Counted from the first letter of the stretch, positions 36,388 to 47,032 are shown. The stretch: DNA of 64,000 nucleotides from Bradyrhizobium elkanii USDA 76 (GCF_023278185.1 NZ_CP066356.1:7618001-7682000); one strand, 5' to 3'. Numbers and translations: made by a program. The notes: generated by a model not told the origin, from the letters alone.

Positions 36388-37056
36388 TTAGGTCCGCTCG
36401 TCGTCATAGGCCTGCAGCAGATCCTGCGCAAACTCATATTGGATAGCCAGATCGTGCGCCGACTCGTCGTCCCAGCCCTCGGCCTCGACCAGCCAGCGGG
36501 TAAGAAAATCGGCACTAAGCGCGCCTCCGCTTTGATGTGCGAGGATAAGAAAGTGCATCCATCGCTTGCGATCTGCCGGATGTGTCGCCCCTGTCGATTT
36601 GTTCGCGGCACCAGAGAAGCGCCTCAGGGCGGCGGCGACATCGGGAGAGGACACGTCCTGGAGGGATTGGCTGTCAGATGTAACCTCGACTAAAAATCCA
36701 CCACCGATGGCGGCGGGCCGAGCGATTAAATCGGCAAACTCCCGCAGAAGCGCATTGTACGTCCCGTAGCCAAGTTTACCCGTCTCGCGCGGAACGATGT
36801 TTGAGACCTCATAGCCGTCCGGGCGGGACCACAAGGTCAAGCCTGCCGCCGGCAGCACCGCATCCGACGCGCGCTGGAAAGCGATCACATCGCCATCGAG
36901 TGAGGTGTTTCTTTTCAACGATTTCTCGGCCTCAGGCGCATGCTGCCAGGGCCCGGAGACATGTCCGACCAAGGCAGACCGGATAACAGAGATATCTCCG
37001 GCCGGCGCACGGAGTATGAGATCCTGAAATACTTCGATAGCGTTAGGTTCGCTCAT
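36388..37056 (-). CDS. Hypothetical partner of the PIN-like protein
   Basis: 222 aa from ATG 37056 (MSEPNAIEVFQDLI); a GTG 12 bp upstream is an alternative. Soluble, with helical ends (DRKRWMHFLILAHQSGGALSADFLTRWL and a terminal acidic helix EFAQDLLQAYDDERT). The middle has a beta-rich run (GYEVSNIVPRETGKLGYGTYNALLREFADL trimmed to GKLGYGTYNALLREFA). No family is recognised. Its tight coupling to the PIN-like gene suggests an antitoxin or sensor subunit, which is inference only. Confidence 0.65.
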   Translation of the reverse strand: MSEPNAIEVFQDLILRAPAGDISVIRSALVGHVSGPWQHAPEAEKSLKRNTSLDGDVIAFQRASDAVLPAAGLTLWSRPDGYEVSNIVPRETGKLGYGTYNALLREFADLIARPAAIGGGFLVEVTSDSQSLQDVSSPDVAAALRRFSGAANKSTGATHPADRKRWMHFLILAHQSGGALSADFLTRWLVEAEGWDDESAHDLAIQYEFAQDLLQAYDDERT

Positions 37057-37170
37057 AGGCGCGCTCACTAGTCGATGGGGCTCGATTAATATAGCTATGC
37101 CCGCGTGCGGGCAAAGCGCCGGAAGGACGGCTTTCTGTCTTCCCTCGACGCCGGAGTGATGGACGATCGG

Positions 37171-38838
37171 TTATCGACGCAGACGAGAACCGAAACGATG
37201 CAACTCCACCCGATCCTGGTCCACGAGATAGAAGCCACGCGCCGGATATTCATTCGTGCCGCCTTTTAGGACGCGACGCTCATCGATTTGTGAAATAAGA
37301 TAGGCGAAAGCCGGGTTAAAGCGCCGAAGCGGCCAGCCTGTTTCCTTATGCAATTCCTCGACCTGGGCTGTTTCCTTCTTCGCCAAGACCATGTCCACGA
37401 GCGTAACGACGTCGACAGCGGGATCTGTCTTCAGGGCATACGGGTCGAACGTGATGTAGAGGCTGGGATTGCTCGTCATGCGCGGAAGTCGCTTGGCTAT
37501 GAATGAGGTCGTGTTGATAAAATCGTCCGTCGACAGCTCAGCGACGGCAAAAGCCACTTCGTCAACCGAGGCCTCCGGGAAGGCAGCGAGGAGCTCTTCC
37601 TCAGGTATGAAATCACTGTAACCGTGAGTCGATTCTCTGGCGATCCATAGCCCAATCTTGATAGCGAGCGGCCCCAATTCTCCGATCTTCACAGCGGCGG
37701 GCTCCCTCGCCCGAGGTGCTACGATCGGGTTGGTCGTCGCATTTCCGACTGGCGGTGGCGAACCGTTTGCCAACCACGCGTCAATGCCGTTCACGACCAT
37801 CTGCCCGATCTCCGCGAATTGCAGGATGTCGTCGCCGACCAGCGGCACGGTCTCGCCGAGACGGGCATCGGCCGCATGCTCGGCGAAAGCGGCGTCCGCG
37901 ACGCCGAGATTATGACCGATGACGTGACGCTTCTGGATGTTCAGTGTCAAAACCGCAAGCGCTTCCGCTGATAGCGTGGCATAGGGATCGAAGCCGAATT
38001 CCGCAAAGCGTTGCCGGCCACGCCCAATGTTCTGAAATGCGTTACCGACAGCCTTTACTTCTGGCGACTCTGGTGGGCGCATTGCGACCTTGTAGAGATA
38101 CACCGTTTTGAGCGTCGCCTCGAAGGCGGTCAGCACGTCCTCGTGCGCGTTTCCCATGAGCCGATAGGCGAGCTCGCTCTGGTCCTCCCCGAGACCGTCC
38201 GCGAGCTTGACCTGATCCCGGACCAGCGCCACTTCGCGAGCGAAATGGAGATGAATGTTCGGGGCGCCGCAGTCGGGACAGAACAACGAGATGGCGAAGA
38301 CGCCATAGTCACGGCCGCATTCGTCGCAGACCAGTTCACGCAGCAGGTCACTGCGGAGGAAGCGCGGCACCGGTTTGGGTGCAGACCGGCCGCCCGTCTT
38401 GACCTTGATAAACTTGCTTCCCGAAAGCTTTCGCCCGAGATCTTCAAACATCCCGTGGATCGCCTCCTGCATGTCTGCATGCGCGGCATGTTCGACGATT
38501 TTCTTCGCCGCGGCGAGATCGTCAGGATGGGTGAAGTCGTTATCGGCCGCGACAACTCCGCTATAGGGACAAACCGTTTCTGGAATGCCCGGTCGGTGCG
38601 ACATGCGCGGGGTCATGGCTTCCGGCAGGGCGAATTCCGGAACGCGGCTGCCGAGTACAAAATGTCGCGGGTGCGCGTTCTCGTTCGGCGAGTATCGGTA
38701 AACCCGCCCATCGGGCGTTTGCGGCAAGGGGATGCCTAATTCCATCGTGTTGCCGGACTTGCCCCGCTGGTATTTTTCAAGGTTACGAAACCGCATACGC
38801 TTAAATCCATCTATCCGGAAGATTCGATGATTCGCCAT
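37171..38838 (-). CDS. Zinc-ribbon protein with a HEPN-like motif
   Basis: 555 aa from ATG 38838; starts at 38871 or 38796 are also possible. A zinc ribbon CDECGRDYG...FCPDCGAP lies near residues 178-202. The middle (about 225-345) is helical, and ends with NIQKRHVIGHNLGV, an R-x4-H motif in the helical setting typical of HEPN ribonucleases. The C-terminal part (about 400-540) looks like winged-helix repeats (IPEEELLAAFPEASVDEVAF; LHKETGWPLRRFNPAFAYL). No annotated family is recognised. It is divergent from the helicase gene, in a defence island, so an RNA-cleaving defence role is a hypothesis. Confidence 0.65.
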   Translation of the reverse strand: MANHRIFRIDGFKRMRFRNLEKYQRGKSGNTMELGIPLPQTPDGRVYRYSPNENAHPRHFVLGSRVPEFALPEAMTPRMSHRPGIPETVCPYSGVVAADNDFTHPDDLAAAKKIVEHAAHADMQEAIHGMFEDLGRKLSGSKFIKVKTGGRSAPKPVPRFLRSDLLRELVCDECGRDYGVFAISLFCPDCGAPNIHLHFAREVALVRDQVKLADGLGEDQSELAYRLMGNAHEDVLTAFEATLKTVYLYKVAMRPPESPEVKAVGNAFQNIGRGRQRFAEFGFDPYATLSAEALAVLTLNIQKRHVIGHNLGVADAAFAEHAADARLGETVPLVGDDILQFAEIGQMVVNGIDAWLANGSPPPVGNATTNPIVAPRAREPAAVKIGELGPLAIKIGLWIARESTHGYSDFIPEEELLAAFPEASVDEVAFAVAELSTDDFINTTSFIAKRLPRMTSNPSLYITFDPYALKTDPAVDVVTLVDMVLAKKETAQVEELHKETGWPLRRFNPAFAYLISQIDERRVLKGGTNEYPARGFYLVDQDRVELHRFGSRLRR

Positions 38839-38984
38839 TCGAATGGCGCTCCAGCGTCTCTGAAGAGTCAACCCAAACTTCGTTTCTTCCCCGCTTCCAT
38901 TGGTCCTGGGCGGGGAAGTCCCTAGTCCGTTGAAGCAATGCCTTTCGCGCTGTCACCGAATCGCGGCCGCGTCTAGGATTGCCC

Positions 38985-41900
38985 ATGGCCCGAAAATCGC
39001 ATCTGCCTTCGTTGGAGGACCTGTTCGATCTTCCTGACGATTACCTAAAAGGACCCCAGAGCAAGAGTCTCCGCCCCGCCCTCATCGAGGGGACCGAGCG
39101 GGAGAGCCGCCAAGATCGCCTGCTGAAGTACTGGCCCAAGACCGGGACAGAAGCTGACAATGAGTTGCGGGAAATCTGGCGTCACGAGCGGCTGCAAGTC
39201 GATCGGATCATGAGCTACCCCGGTGCGGAGGACCTCTTCGCCGGCGTCGTGGCTATGATCGAGACGTCGGACACCTTTTGCATCGTACACGAGCCGGGGC
39301 CGATGCCGTTGGCGGGTAAGCTCCGCACGGCGCCACGCCGCTCCTGGATGAGAGCGCTCGATATTCCCGCAAATCGAATCGTTCTCTGGCGAAATTTGGC
39401 GCGGCTGTCGCGAGCGCTCAGCATCCTGCATTCACGAGGCCTTCTGCACGGCAGGATCGATGAATACGCCGTTTTCACCGAGGGAACTTCCGATCCTGAC
39501 TTCCGGCTCGGAGGCTTCGAATGGAGTCTCGTTCTCGGCGAGCGGGCCGCCGCGCCACAGACCCTTCAGGCGGCAAGAGGCCGGCTTGAAAGCCTGACAT
39601 ACTCCTATGCACATGACTGGAAGGCCTTAGGATGTCTTTTCGCGAGCCTGGTCGGAGTCGATCCCGCCAAGGTGCGAGAGGAGGATCCTTTTACGGCCGG
39701 CACGGCCATCGAACTGATCGAAGGTGAGATCGATTTTCTTCGTATGATGATCGACCCGGATCGCGATGAAGTGGTCGAGGCGTCCGCCGTCGTCAAAGCC
39801 GTCGCGGCGTTAGGCCGGGAACTATCCGGACACGGCAACTCTCGATCGGGAAAGTTTCTTCTTTTGTTTCGGCCCAATCAGAAGATGTCGGAGACGATCT
39901 ACGATCTCAGCGAGCAGACGATCGATTCGGCCGACGTCCCTTCGCAGCGATTGTTCGTGGAAAGCGATCTCGCGACCGGCGCGCGGATAGCGGCCGCCTC
40001 CGGTGAGGACGACCCGGATCACCTTTTCGTCCTGACGGACACGACTTCTTATCGGGTACAGCGCTTTACGGAACTCGGGACCGAGACCTGGCAGGTCGGC
40101 GTGGTGACGGCAATCAAGGCTCGCGACGAAGATTTTGCGCTTCGAGAGTGCGACGTCTTTCCGGTGAGGCACAGCATCGAAGTTCTTCCGAACAAGGAGG
40201 TCGTCGTCAGAACCCTTTCCAAGGCGAGTGACGACATTCTGGAGTGGACACTCCCGCTCGTGAAGGAGGCGACTACTGAAGAAGATCCCGAGACGCGAAC
40301 TCTGCGTCAAGCGTTCCTTCTCGTGCAATCAGTCGAGGCGATATTGAGGGCGCTCGAAATTCTTCCAATCGAGATTGTCGGCACACGCCGAGAATCGGGG
40401 AAGATCATCGTTCAGCTAATGCCCCGCAGCACGGAGCGCGACGAAATTGCGGCAAGCATCGGAGATCGCGCGACCGCCGATGTCATGGAAAAGCTGTTCG
40501 ACAAGGACGATCAGGGCGTCGACGTCGACTGGCGGATCAGCACCTCTGGCGGGCTCGGGGGAACCGGATCGGGTGACGTACCGGCCCGCTTTGAAACGGC
40601 GACAAGGGGCGACGCCGGAGAACGCATCTACGAATTTTCGGCGTTCGACTTACCGAGGCGCGAGGACTCGCTGTTCCTTCGCAAGAAGGGAGATCATGGC
40701 ACGGAGAGCTTGATCAAAAGAAGGCTGCGGACTTCCCGCGTAATCGGCGAACAGCGCGATCTCGTGACCATGTTTGTCGATCCGCGTCGGAATCTAAAGC
40801 CATCCAGCGACCTTCTCGAAAAGGACGGTCACTTTACAGAGCTTGACCCCGCCAAGCGTGAAGCGCTCGAGGCACTGTGGTCCACGTCTCCAACTCATCT
40901 GGTTGTGGGCCCTCCAGGGGTCGGCAAGACCAAGCTCGTGAGCGAGATTATTCGGCGGAAACTTGCCAATGAGCCAGCCGCAAGCATCCTCATCAGCTCC
41001 CAGAGCCATCAGGCTCTCGATCACGTCCTTCGGGCTACCGATCGAGTACTCAATAAATACGGCACAGACGCTATCGTCGTAAGATCACCAGGAGCAGAAG
41101 GAAGTATCTCGACGGACGCCGATATCAGGCTCCGGGCGATCGAATATCTCGAAAAGGCATCGGCATCGACATTGGCAGCAAACTCACCGGCCGGCCTTCA
41201 GTCCGGTTTGCGGGAGCTGTTGGATGCTTTCAAGCAGGCTGCAAGGCCCGACGCTGTCAATACGGAGCAGCGCGAGAATGAAGGGATGCGTGCTCACACG
41301 GCCCTTGTGCTCGACTCCGCGAACCTGGTCTTTTCGACGTCCACATCCTCGGATGTGGAAAGACTGGTCGACGAGGGCTCGCAGTTCGACTGGGCGATCA
41401 TAGAGGAAGCCGCGAAAGCTGCAGGTCCGGACTTGCTTGCACCGCTGTCGCTGTCGGGGCGCCGGCTCTTCATTGGGGATCACAAGCAGCTGCCGCCCTT
41501 CGATAGCGAGCGGATAAATGCCATCCTGGCCGATGGCTCGGTCGTTCGATCGCTTCTCAAAGGCGCAGATCGGATCATCGGATCGGCGTTCTATGATACG
41601 GGCCTGGAGGAGCTGACTGCAGTGGCCGCAGACGACAGTCAGCTCAACCGTGTCCGCACCATGGCCATCCGGGTCTTTGAACCGTTCCGAGCTCTCGTGG
41701 TGGAGGACGAATCTCGCCGGGCGATCGTGGGGGGCGCGCGTCGAGCGAGTTGCTCGTTCAGCACCGAATGGACCCGAACATTGCCCGGCTGGTATCGGCC
41801 TGTTTCTACAACGATCGCCTGACCACAAGTGACGAGCGGATCGCCGACGCCGCCAAGCCACTTCCATTTTCGTTTGGCTCCGACTTCCCCTCTTCGCCGA

Positions 41901-42520
41901 TCGTTATCGTCGACATGCCGTATGTCAGTCGAACCGGCAAGGCTCAACCTGTCGAGTCTGATCGGCCACGCTGGAACAACCGCGCGGAAGCGAGAGTGAT
42001 CGGAGCCATGCTACGGAATCTACGGCTCTCGAGCGAGCAAGACGGAATGAAACCCTCGCTCGCCGTCCTGACCCCCTATCGCGCCCAGGTGCGTCACCTC
42101 ACGCACGAGATCGACGTCGTAAAGGCAAAAGGTGACGGCCTCTCCGGATTTGATAGCTTCAACAGCGACGACAGGTTTTGGGGAACGGTCGACTCCTCTC
42201 AGGGGAGCGAAGCCGATCTCGTCATTGTTTCGCTTGTCAGGAACAATCCTCGAACCGGGGTTCCGGCTCTCGGGTTCTTGCGGGATCCCCGGCGGATGAA
42301 CGTGCTCCTCAGCCGGGCGCGGCAGCAGCTCGTCATCGTCGGCTCCCTCGAGTTTCTCAAGGAGGCCACGCGGCATGCAACCGCCGATCCGAAAGACGAG
42401 CTATCCTTCGTGGTACGTTTCCTCAAGACATTGGATCAACTCACCAAGGCGCCAAGCGCGCGCGGAGAACCGGCCGCCAAGATCGTCAAGCCGACCCAAA
42501 TAGAGGGCGCGGGGCGATGA
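38985..42520 (+). pseudogene. Mokosh MkoA-like kinase-like/SF1 helicase, interrupted by one frameshift
   Basis: ATG 38985 follows AGGATTGCCC. Region 1 (about 60-300) is protein-kinase-like, with LHSRGLLHGRIDEYAVF and DFRLGGFEW at the places of the catalytic loop and DFG; the key Asp residues look lost. Region 2 is an Upf1-like SF1 helicase: Walker A VVGPPGVGKTK (about 641), DWAIIEEAAKA, GDHKQLPPF. Near 41729-41734 (six G) the frame shifts; the other frame continues VQHRMDP, VDSSQGSEADLVIVS, NVLLSRARQQLVIV to 42520. Kinase-plus-helicase followed by a PLD protein is, as I remember it, the make-up of type I Mokosh anti-phage systems. The shift may be biological or a sequencing error. Confidence 0.75.
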
Positions 42521-44271
42521 GTGTGCTTGTCGCAGTGCCGATCAGGCGGGCCTCGGCCCGCGCGGTGATCGAAAAGGGCCGTGGATGGAGCGCCCTCGAC
42601 GAACTCGTGCTGTGGGCCCTGTCGCGTGAAGATCAATCCGCGAGCAAGCTCGCGGACGATCTCGGCCTGCCGCGACGCGTGGTCCTGGTCATGATCCTGC
42701 GCATGATGCGTTTCCGCCTGGTCGAATCCACGATCATCGACGGTCTTCCCGCATTCCGAACCACCGATTACGGAAGAGCGGTCGTTGCGAGCGGCTCGGA
42801 GATTCCGACGGCCAAGCAGCGGGCAACGCGGAACGTGGCGTTCGTCTACGACACCATCTCAGGAACGGTCTACAGGCGCCGCGACGTCCAGACCAAGTCG
42901 GACATCATGATCCAGAAGTTACGCGAGAACGGCGTCGACGTACGCGATATTCGCGTGCGGGGAACGCTTCCGAAAACAACGCCACGTGAAAATTTTTCCC
43001 GCATTCAGAAGGTTCTTCGCGAAGACGAGAATTTGCTGTTTTTTGACGGGGACACGTTCTTCGAACGGCAGGACGAATTCATGATGGTCATCGTGGACGG
43101 CGATGACATGCGAGGACTTCCCGACACAGCGCCGCAGGCGCTCGTGGCGGAGATCGCGCGTGTTTCGAAGTACTCCGAGAAGGCTCGGCCGATCCTCGTC
43201 GACTCCATGATCCATGATGAGGACGAAGGGCACGGGCTCCTTCCGCCTACACCGCTCAGGATCGAGGACGACGATGTGGTTTTCGGCGGTGAGGAGCACC
43301 GCGCGATCTTTAGGAAAATCATAGGCCAGGCAACGCGTCGCATATTTATTCACTCGACCTTTCTTCGCGCCGATGGGTTCAACGCGTGGTCTCGCGAATT
43401 CAAGGATGCCGTGCGCAAAGGGGCGAAGATCGACATCTTTTGGGGATCCGGGACCCCCGATGATCCGGGCGAGAAGACCATGAAACATGCGACAGCGTTG
43501 GCGCAACAAATCGCGGCCGACGAATTGTTGCGCGACCGCGTTCGCATCCATCTGAGGTCTACCGGTTCGCACGCCAAACTGCTCGTCGCCGACGACGGCC
43601 AGGAAAACTTTCTCGCCGTCGTCGGATCGTGCAACTGGCTCTACACGAATTTCAACAGGTTCGAGATGTCCGTGGTTCTTCGTGAACCGGCTTTGGTTGC
43701 GCAGACGCTGGAAAGCCTTGCGTCGCTCGTCTCTCGTCCGGGTATGCGTGCCGAGACTGCGGTGGAGCTGCACACACGGGCATCCACTCTTGCGCGGCGA
43801 CCGCCGATTGGCGGTCCCCACCTCGCGAGATTCGTGTTCGGCTCATCGCACGACGCGGTTCTCAGGGAGGCCAGCGGAAGTCAGCCAAGTCGTTTCCTGG
43901 TGGCCAGCGACAAGTTCGGGAACTCTGCTTTCCCTGGGGCGATCATCCCCGCCGAGGTTGCCGCAGCGACAGCCCGAACCGAGCCGGTCGTTATTTATGG
44001 CAGCACAACAGGTCAGGTGAGCGGGATCGGCGCGGCGGGACTCACAGCCGACGTAAGAGAACGCGGAGTTCGATTGCTGCGGATCTCCGAAGGATTTCAT
44101 GCGAAATTTCTGCTCTGGGGAGATGACGATGTCGTCATCACAAGCATCAACTGGTGCTCATGGACGTCTCCGCCCCATTTCCCGCTAGGCGAAATCGGCG
44201 TCCACATTCATCGAACGGGGTTAGCTCGTTCGCTTGCACACAAGCTCTCGCTCGAATGGCCCCAGCTGTAA
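42517..44271 (+). CDS. PLD-family protein, Mokosh MkoB-like
   Basis: 584 aa from ATG 42517, overlapping the helicase stop (ATGA). An N-terminal winged-helix-like part (KLADDLGLPRRVVLVMILRMMRFRLV, about 45-75) precedes two HxK motifs: SHAKLLVADD with GSCNW (about 350-375) and FHAKFLLWGDDD with TSINW (about 527-545). Two HxK motifs make one active site in phospholipase-D-fold nucleases and lipases. The neighbouring helicase favours a nuclease. Family knowledge: in type I Mokosh the second gene is PLD-type. Start of region and coupling argue for a two-gene unit. Confidence 0.8.
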   Translation: MSVLVAVPIRRASARAVIEKGRGWSALDELVLWALSREDQSASKLADDLGLPRRVVLVMILRMMRFRLVESTIIDGLPAFRTTDYGRAVVASGSEIPTAKQRATRNVAFVYDTISGTVYRRRDVQTKSDIMIQKLRENGVDVRDIRVRGTLPKTTPRENFSRIQKVLREDENLLFFDGDTFFERQDEFMMVIVDGDDMRGLPDTAPQALVAEIARVSKYSEKARPILVDSMIHDEDEGHGLLPPTPLRIEDDDVVFGGEEHRAIFRKIIGQATRRIFIHSTFLRADGFNAWSREFKDAVRKGAKIDIFWGSGTPDDPGEKTMKHATALAQQIAADELLRDRVRIHLRSTGSHAKLLVADDGQENFLAVVGSCNWLYTNFNRFEMSVVLREPALVAQTLESLASLVSRPGMRAETAVELHTRASTLARRPPIGGPHLARFVFGSSHDAVLREASGSQPSRFLVASDKFGNSAFPGAIIPAEVAAATARTEPVVIYGSTTGQVSGIGAAGLTADVRERGVRLLRISEGFHAKFLLWGDDDVVITSINWCSWTSPPHFPLGEIGVHIHRTGLARSLAHKLSLEWPQL

Positions 44272-44415
44272 GAGACGACTTGGGAACGCCGCGCACCTGA
44301 ACTCTCTTCGAATAAAAGCGCTCAAAAGGCCGACTTTTTTCGGCTTTGGGTCTCGCCTTCTGCAACTGACGATTGTACCAATGGCCGAGTGGGTTTCAAA
44401 CCGTCGGGGGCAAAT

Positions 44416-45840
44416 ATGCAAACGCAACAGACCCTGAGTGCAGAATTTCGCGCTCTTAGCTTCGCAGTCATAATCACGGCGTTCAGCCAATCAGCTGCCG
44501 CGCAAAATTTTTTGCTCAATGGAAATGTCGTGACGCCGTCAGGCGTCGTGCAAGATGGCTGGGTCTTTATCAAAAACGACAAAATCGTCTCGGTGACAGC
44601 GACCCAACCCAACGTGCAGGGCCAGATCGTTCGGTCGAGTGACTACATTTATCCAGGCCTTGTGGATCTGCACAATCACCCGATCTACGACACGCTGCCG
44701 CGCTGGACGCCGCCGCATCTCTACAACAATCGGTATGAGTGGCGCAGGGATCCAGTTTATCAGAATGAGGTTCAGGTACCCGAAAGAAACATTGTTGCCG
44801 CCGAGTTTTGCGACATGGACGAGTTCGCTGAGATCAAGCAACTCATTGGCGGCACGACAACGCTTCTTGGTATATCTCCGCCGGCTTTCGGCAAGCCAAT
44901 GTACGATTGCATCAAGGGCCTTGCGCGCAATCTCGACTGGTACAGCGGATTTTACGGAACGAACATCGGGCACGAGCCGGTGGCGAACCCGCTCGGTGTC
45001 ACGCCACCGAACTATTCGCTTATCGCTCAGGATTGGCCGGGTGACATGAAGCCTGCCGATCTTCTAAAATATCAGAGCGGTCTAAGGGACGGCTCCATTA
45101 AGGCGTTCTTCATCCATCTTGCGGAAGGCAAGCGCACCGATGCGGAAGCACAGAGTGAATTTGGCCTCCTCAAGGATGACAAATTGCTCACAGCCAGCAC
45201 CGTGATCATCCACGGCGTTGGCCTCGTTGCATCCGATTTTGCAGACATGAGCAAAGCCGGCGCATCGCTTGTCTGGTCGCCACGTAGCAATTTGGTTCTT
45301 TACGGCGAAACAACCGATGTCGAGACTGCGGCTCAACAGGGCGTGACAATTGCGATAGCGCCGGACTGGTCCCCGACCGGAAGTAGCAACATGCTGGCCG
45401 AGCTTAAGTTCGCCAGTGATTACTCGACTACAAAGCTTAATGGGCTATTTTCAGCAAAGCAGCTCTTTGAAATGGCAACCTCTATCCCGGCTCGCATGGC
45501 GCATGTTGATCAGTTGATTGGTACGATCGAAGCCGGCAGACATGCCGATATCTTTATGATGAGTGGTCATTCACCCGATGCTTACTCCAACCTCGTGACG
45601 GCATCCCCATCGGATGTGAGCTTGACGATCGTGAACGGCGTGCCCGTATACGGAACGCCGGATCATATGGCGCAGGCCGGCGTGTCCACCACCGAAGATG
45701 TTTCAGTCTGCGGTGAAAAGCGAAGTCTCAACAGCCAAGCCTTGACAGTTAGTGGCGCATTTGCCGCTGCTACCACGCAACTCGGCAACGCACTCACGGG
45801 ACAAAACACCTCCCTTGGTCCCATCGCGGAATGCAATTAA
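44416..45840 (+). CDS. Exported amidohydrolase-family protein
   Basis: 474 aa from ATG 44416 (GGGGGC at spacing 5). A Sec signal peptide ends at about residue 29 (VIITAFSQSAAAQ). The amidohydrolase barrel shows GLVDLHNHPIYD (metal HxH), VIIHGVGL, SLVWSPRSNLVLYG, IAPDWSPTG and the end GRHADIFMM. Metal-dependent hydrolysis of a C-N bond in the periplasm is expected. It resembles imidazolonepropionase-like exported enzymes; the substrate is unknown. It is the last gene before the tRNA boundary and has no obvious tie to the defence genes. Confidence 0.82.
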   Translation: MQTQQTLSAEFRALSFAVIITAFSQSAAAQNFLLNGNVVTPSGVVQDGWVFIKNDKIVSVTATQPNVQGQIVRSSDYIYPGLVDLHNHPIYDTLPRWTPPHLYNNRYEWRRDPVYQNEVQVPERNIVAAEFCDMDEFAEIKQLIGGTTTLLGISPPAFGKPMYDCIKGLARNLDWYSGFYGTNIGHEPVANPLGVTPPNYSLIAQDWPGDMKPADLLKYQSGLRDGSIKAFFIHLAEGKRTDAEAQSEFGLLKDDKLLTASTVIIHGVGLVASDFADMSKAGASLVWSPRSNLVLYGETTDVETAAQQGVTIAIAPDWSPTGSSNMLAELKFASDYSTTKLNGLFSAKQLFEMATSIPARMAHVDQLIGTIEAGRHADIFMMSGHSPDAYSNLVTASPSDVSLTIVNGVPVYGTPDHMAQAGVSTTEDVSVCGEKRSLNSQALTVSGAFAAATTQLGNALTGQNTSLGPIAECN

Positions 45841-46370
45841 CTGGCCGAACGGAGACACTAGTCCTTTTCCATGCTGCACCACTCGCGTGCGTCGCGATCG
45901 CACCGATAGGCAGCTAACGCGCTGCGCAAGCGTCCACTGCGTTTCCGTCGCAAGTGTGCCCTCGTCTCCTCCGTCGGTCCCAACGGCTACGTGTTGCGCA
46001 GCCGAGCGATGCAGGAAAAAGAGGCCGCTCTATTGGATGGTTTTGGATTTGGTGTGCTTGTCCCGCTGCAATCTCTGCGTGCTGCAGGTACGCCGCGCAC
46101 ACTAGGAAAACGTGGAGCGGGCGCCTTGCCCACATCCCGAGGATGCGTGTCGCTTTGGCTGGTAGATCGGGGCGCGCCTTGAAGCGCAGGTCAGGCTTTT
46201 GCTTGTCGATCGTCTCCGGTCGTACGTCGGAAGCAACGCTGGGCGTGCGATGAAAACTAGAATGAGATTGCGTCTACTGTTTGCCTGGCAGCGTTCGCCA
46301 ATGTCCGCCATCGCTTATTCGACGGATATTCAACGACTTTTTCAAATCTGGTCTAAGTGATTGAAATATC
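45841..46370. other. Gene-free stretch between amidohydrolase and tRNA
   Basis: About 530 bp. An integrase would be expected here if the island inserted at the tRNA 3' end, but none is visible; only short shadow frames exist. Confidence 0.5.
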
Positions 46371-46445
46371 TGGCGCTCCCTAGGGGAATCGAACCCCTGT
46401 TTCAGCCTTGAGAGGGCCGCGTCCTAACCGCTAGACGAAGGGAGC
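46371..46445 (-). tRNA. tRNA-Glu (anticodon CTC)
   Basis: 75 nt on the minus strand including an encoded CCA. The acceptor arms GCTCCCT and AGGGAGC pair; the loop CTCTCAA gives anticodon CTC; the T-arm is GGGGTTCGATTCCCC. The D-arm has AGCGGTTAGGA. It lies where accessory DNA ends and core chromosome begins, with the 3' end facing the accessory side, as for islands inserted at a tRNA 3' end. Confidence 0.93.
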
Positions 46446-47032
46446 GTTGAGAGGCAAGGCAATAGCCTCGAAATCCGGCCGCCGCAAGATGCCTTGTGCA
46501 TTGCGGCGGGGATTTTGTCGGCCATGCTTTACGAACGCCCCCGGGGGCATCCGGTGCCATCCCGCTGGATTCCGGGTTCATCGCCGCGCGATGCCCTCAA
46601 GGTGCGCAATTGCGCACCGGGGAAGACGGTGCCGGGCGAGATGCCGCGTGTGGCTTGCCCGAGCGCGTCGCACCTGCACGCTACAGTGGCACCGCCCCCA
46701 CCGATTGCATGATGGCCACCTTGAGATGTCATGTCTTGATCGTGCACGGCCCTGCTTTCGCCAAATGGCAATGCAAAACACCTGTCTGTGAAGTCACCCG
46801 ACGCCGACCTCTGCTAACATCGCAGCCCTTCACCATGCTGCGCCCCGCACGGCGCCGGACAAGCAAGAGGAGTGCTTGGAACAAAGCGCAAGCGCTTGAC
46901 GGCCTTGGCGCACGGCAGATTTGGCTCACGAATATCTTGGCACAACAAACATCAGCGCGGTCGCAGGCGATGGAAGACGTTCCACACCTCGCGCCGCACA
47001 GGTCAATAGCTTAGGCAGAGCGAGGACAGACC
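46446..47032. other. Gene-free stretch upstream of iorAB
   Basis: About 590 bp between tRNA-Glu and the iorA-like gene. No convincing gene; it presumably holds the promoters of the dehydrogenase operon. Confidence 0.45.

Noticed and set aside
46496..47014. 172-codon plus-strand frame between tRNA-Glu and iorA
   Set aside because: Patternless, Pro/Arg/His-rich, other frames equally open.
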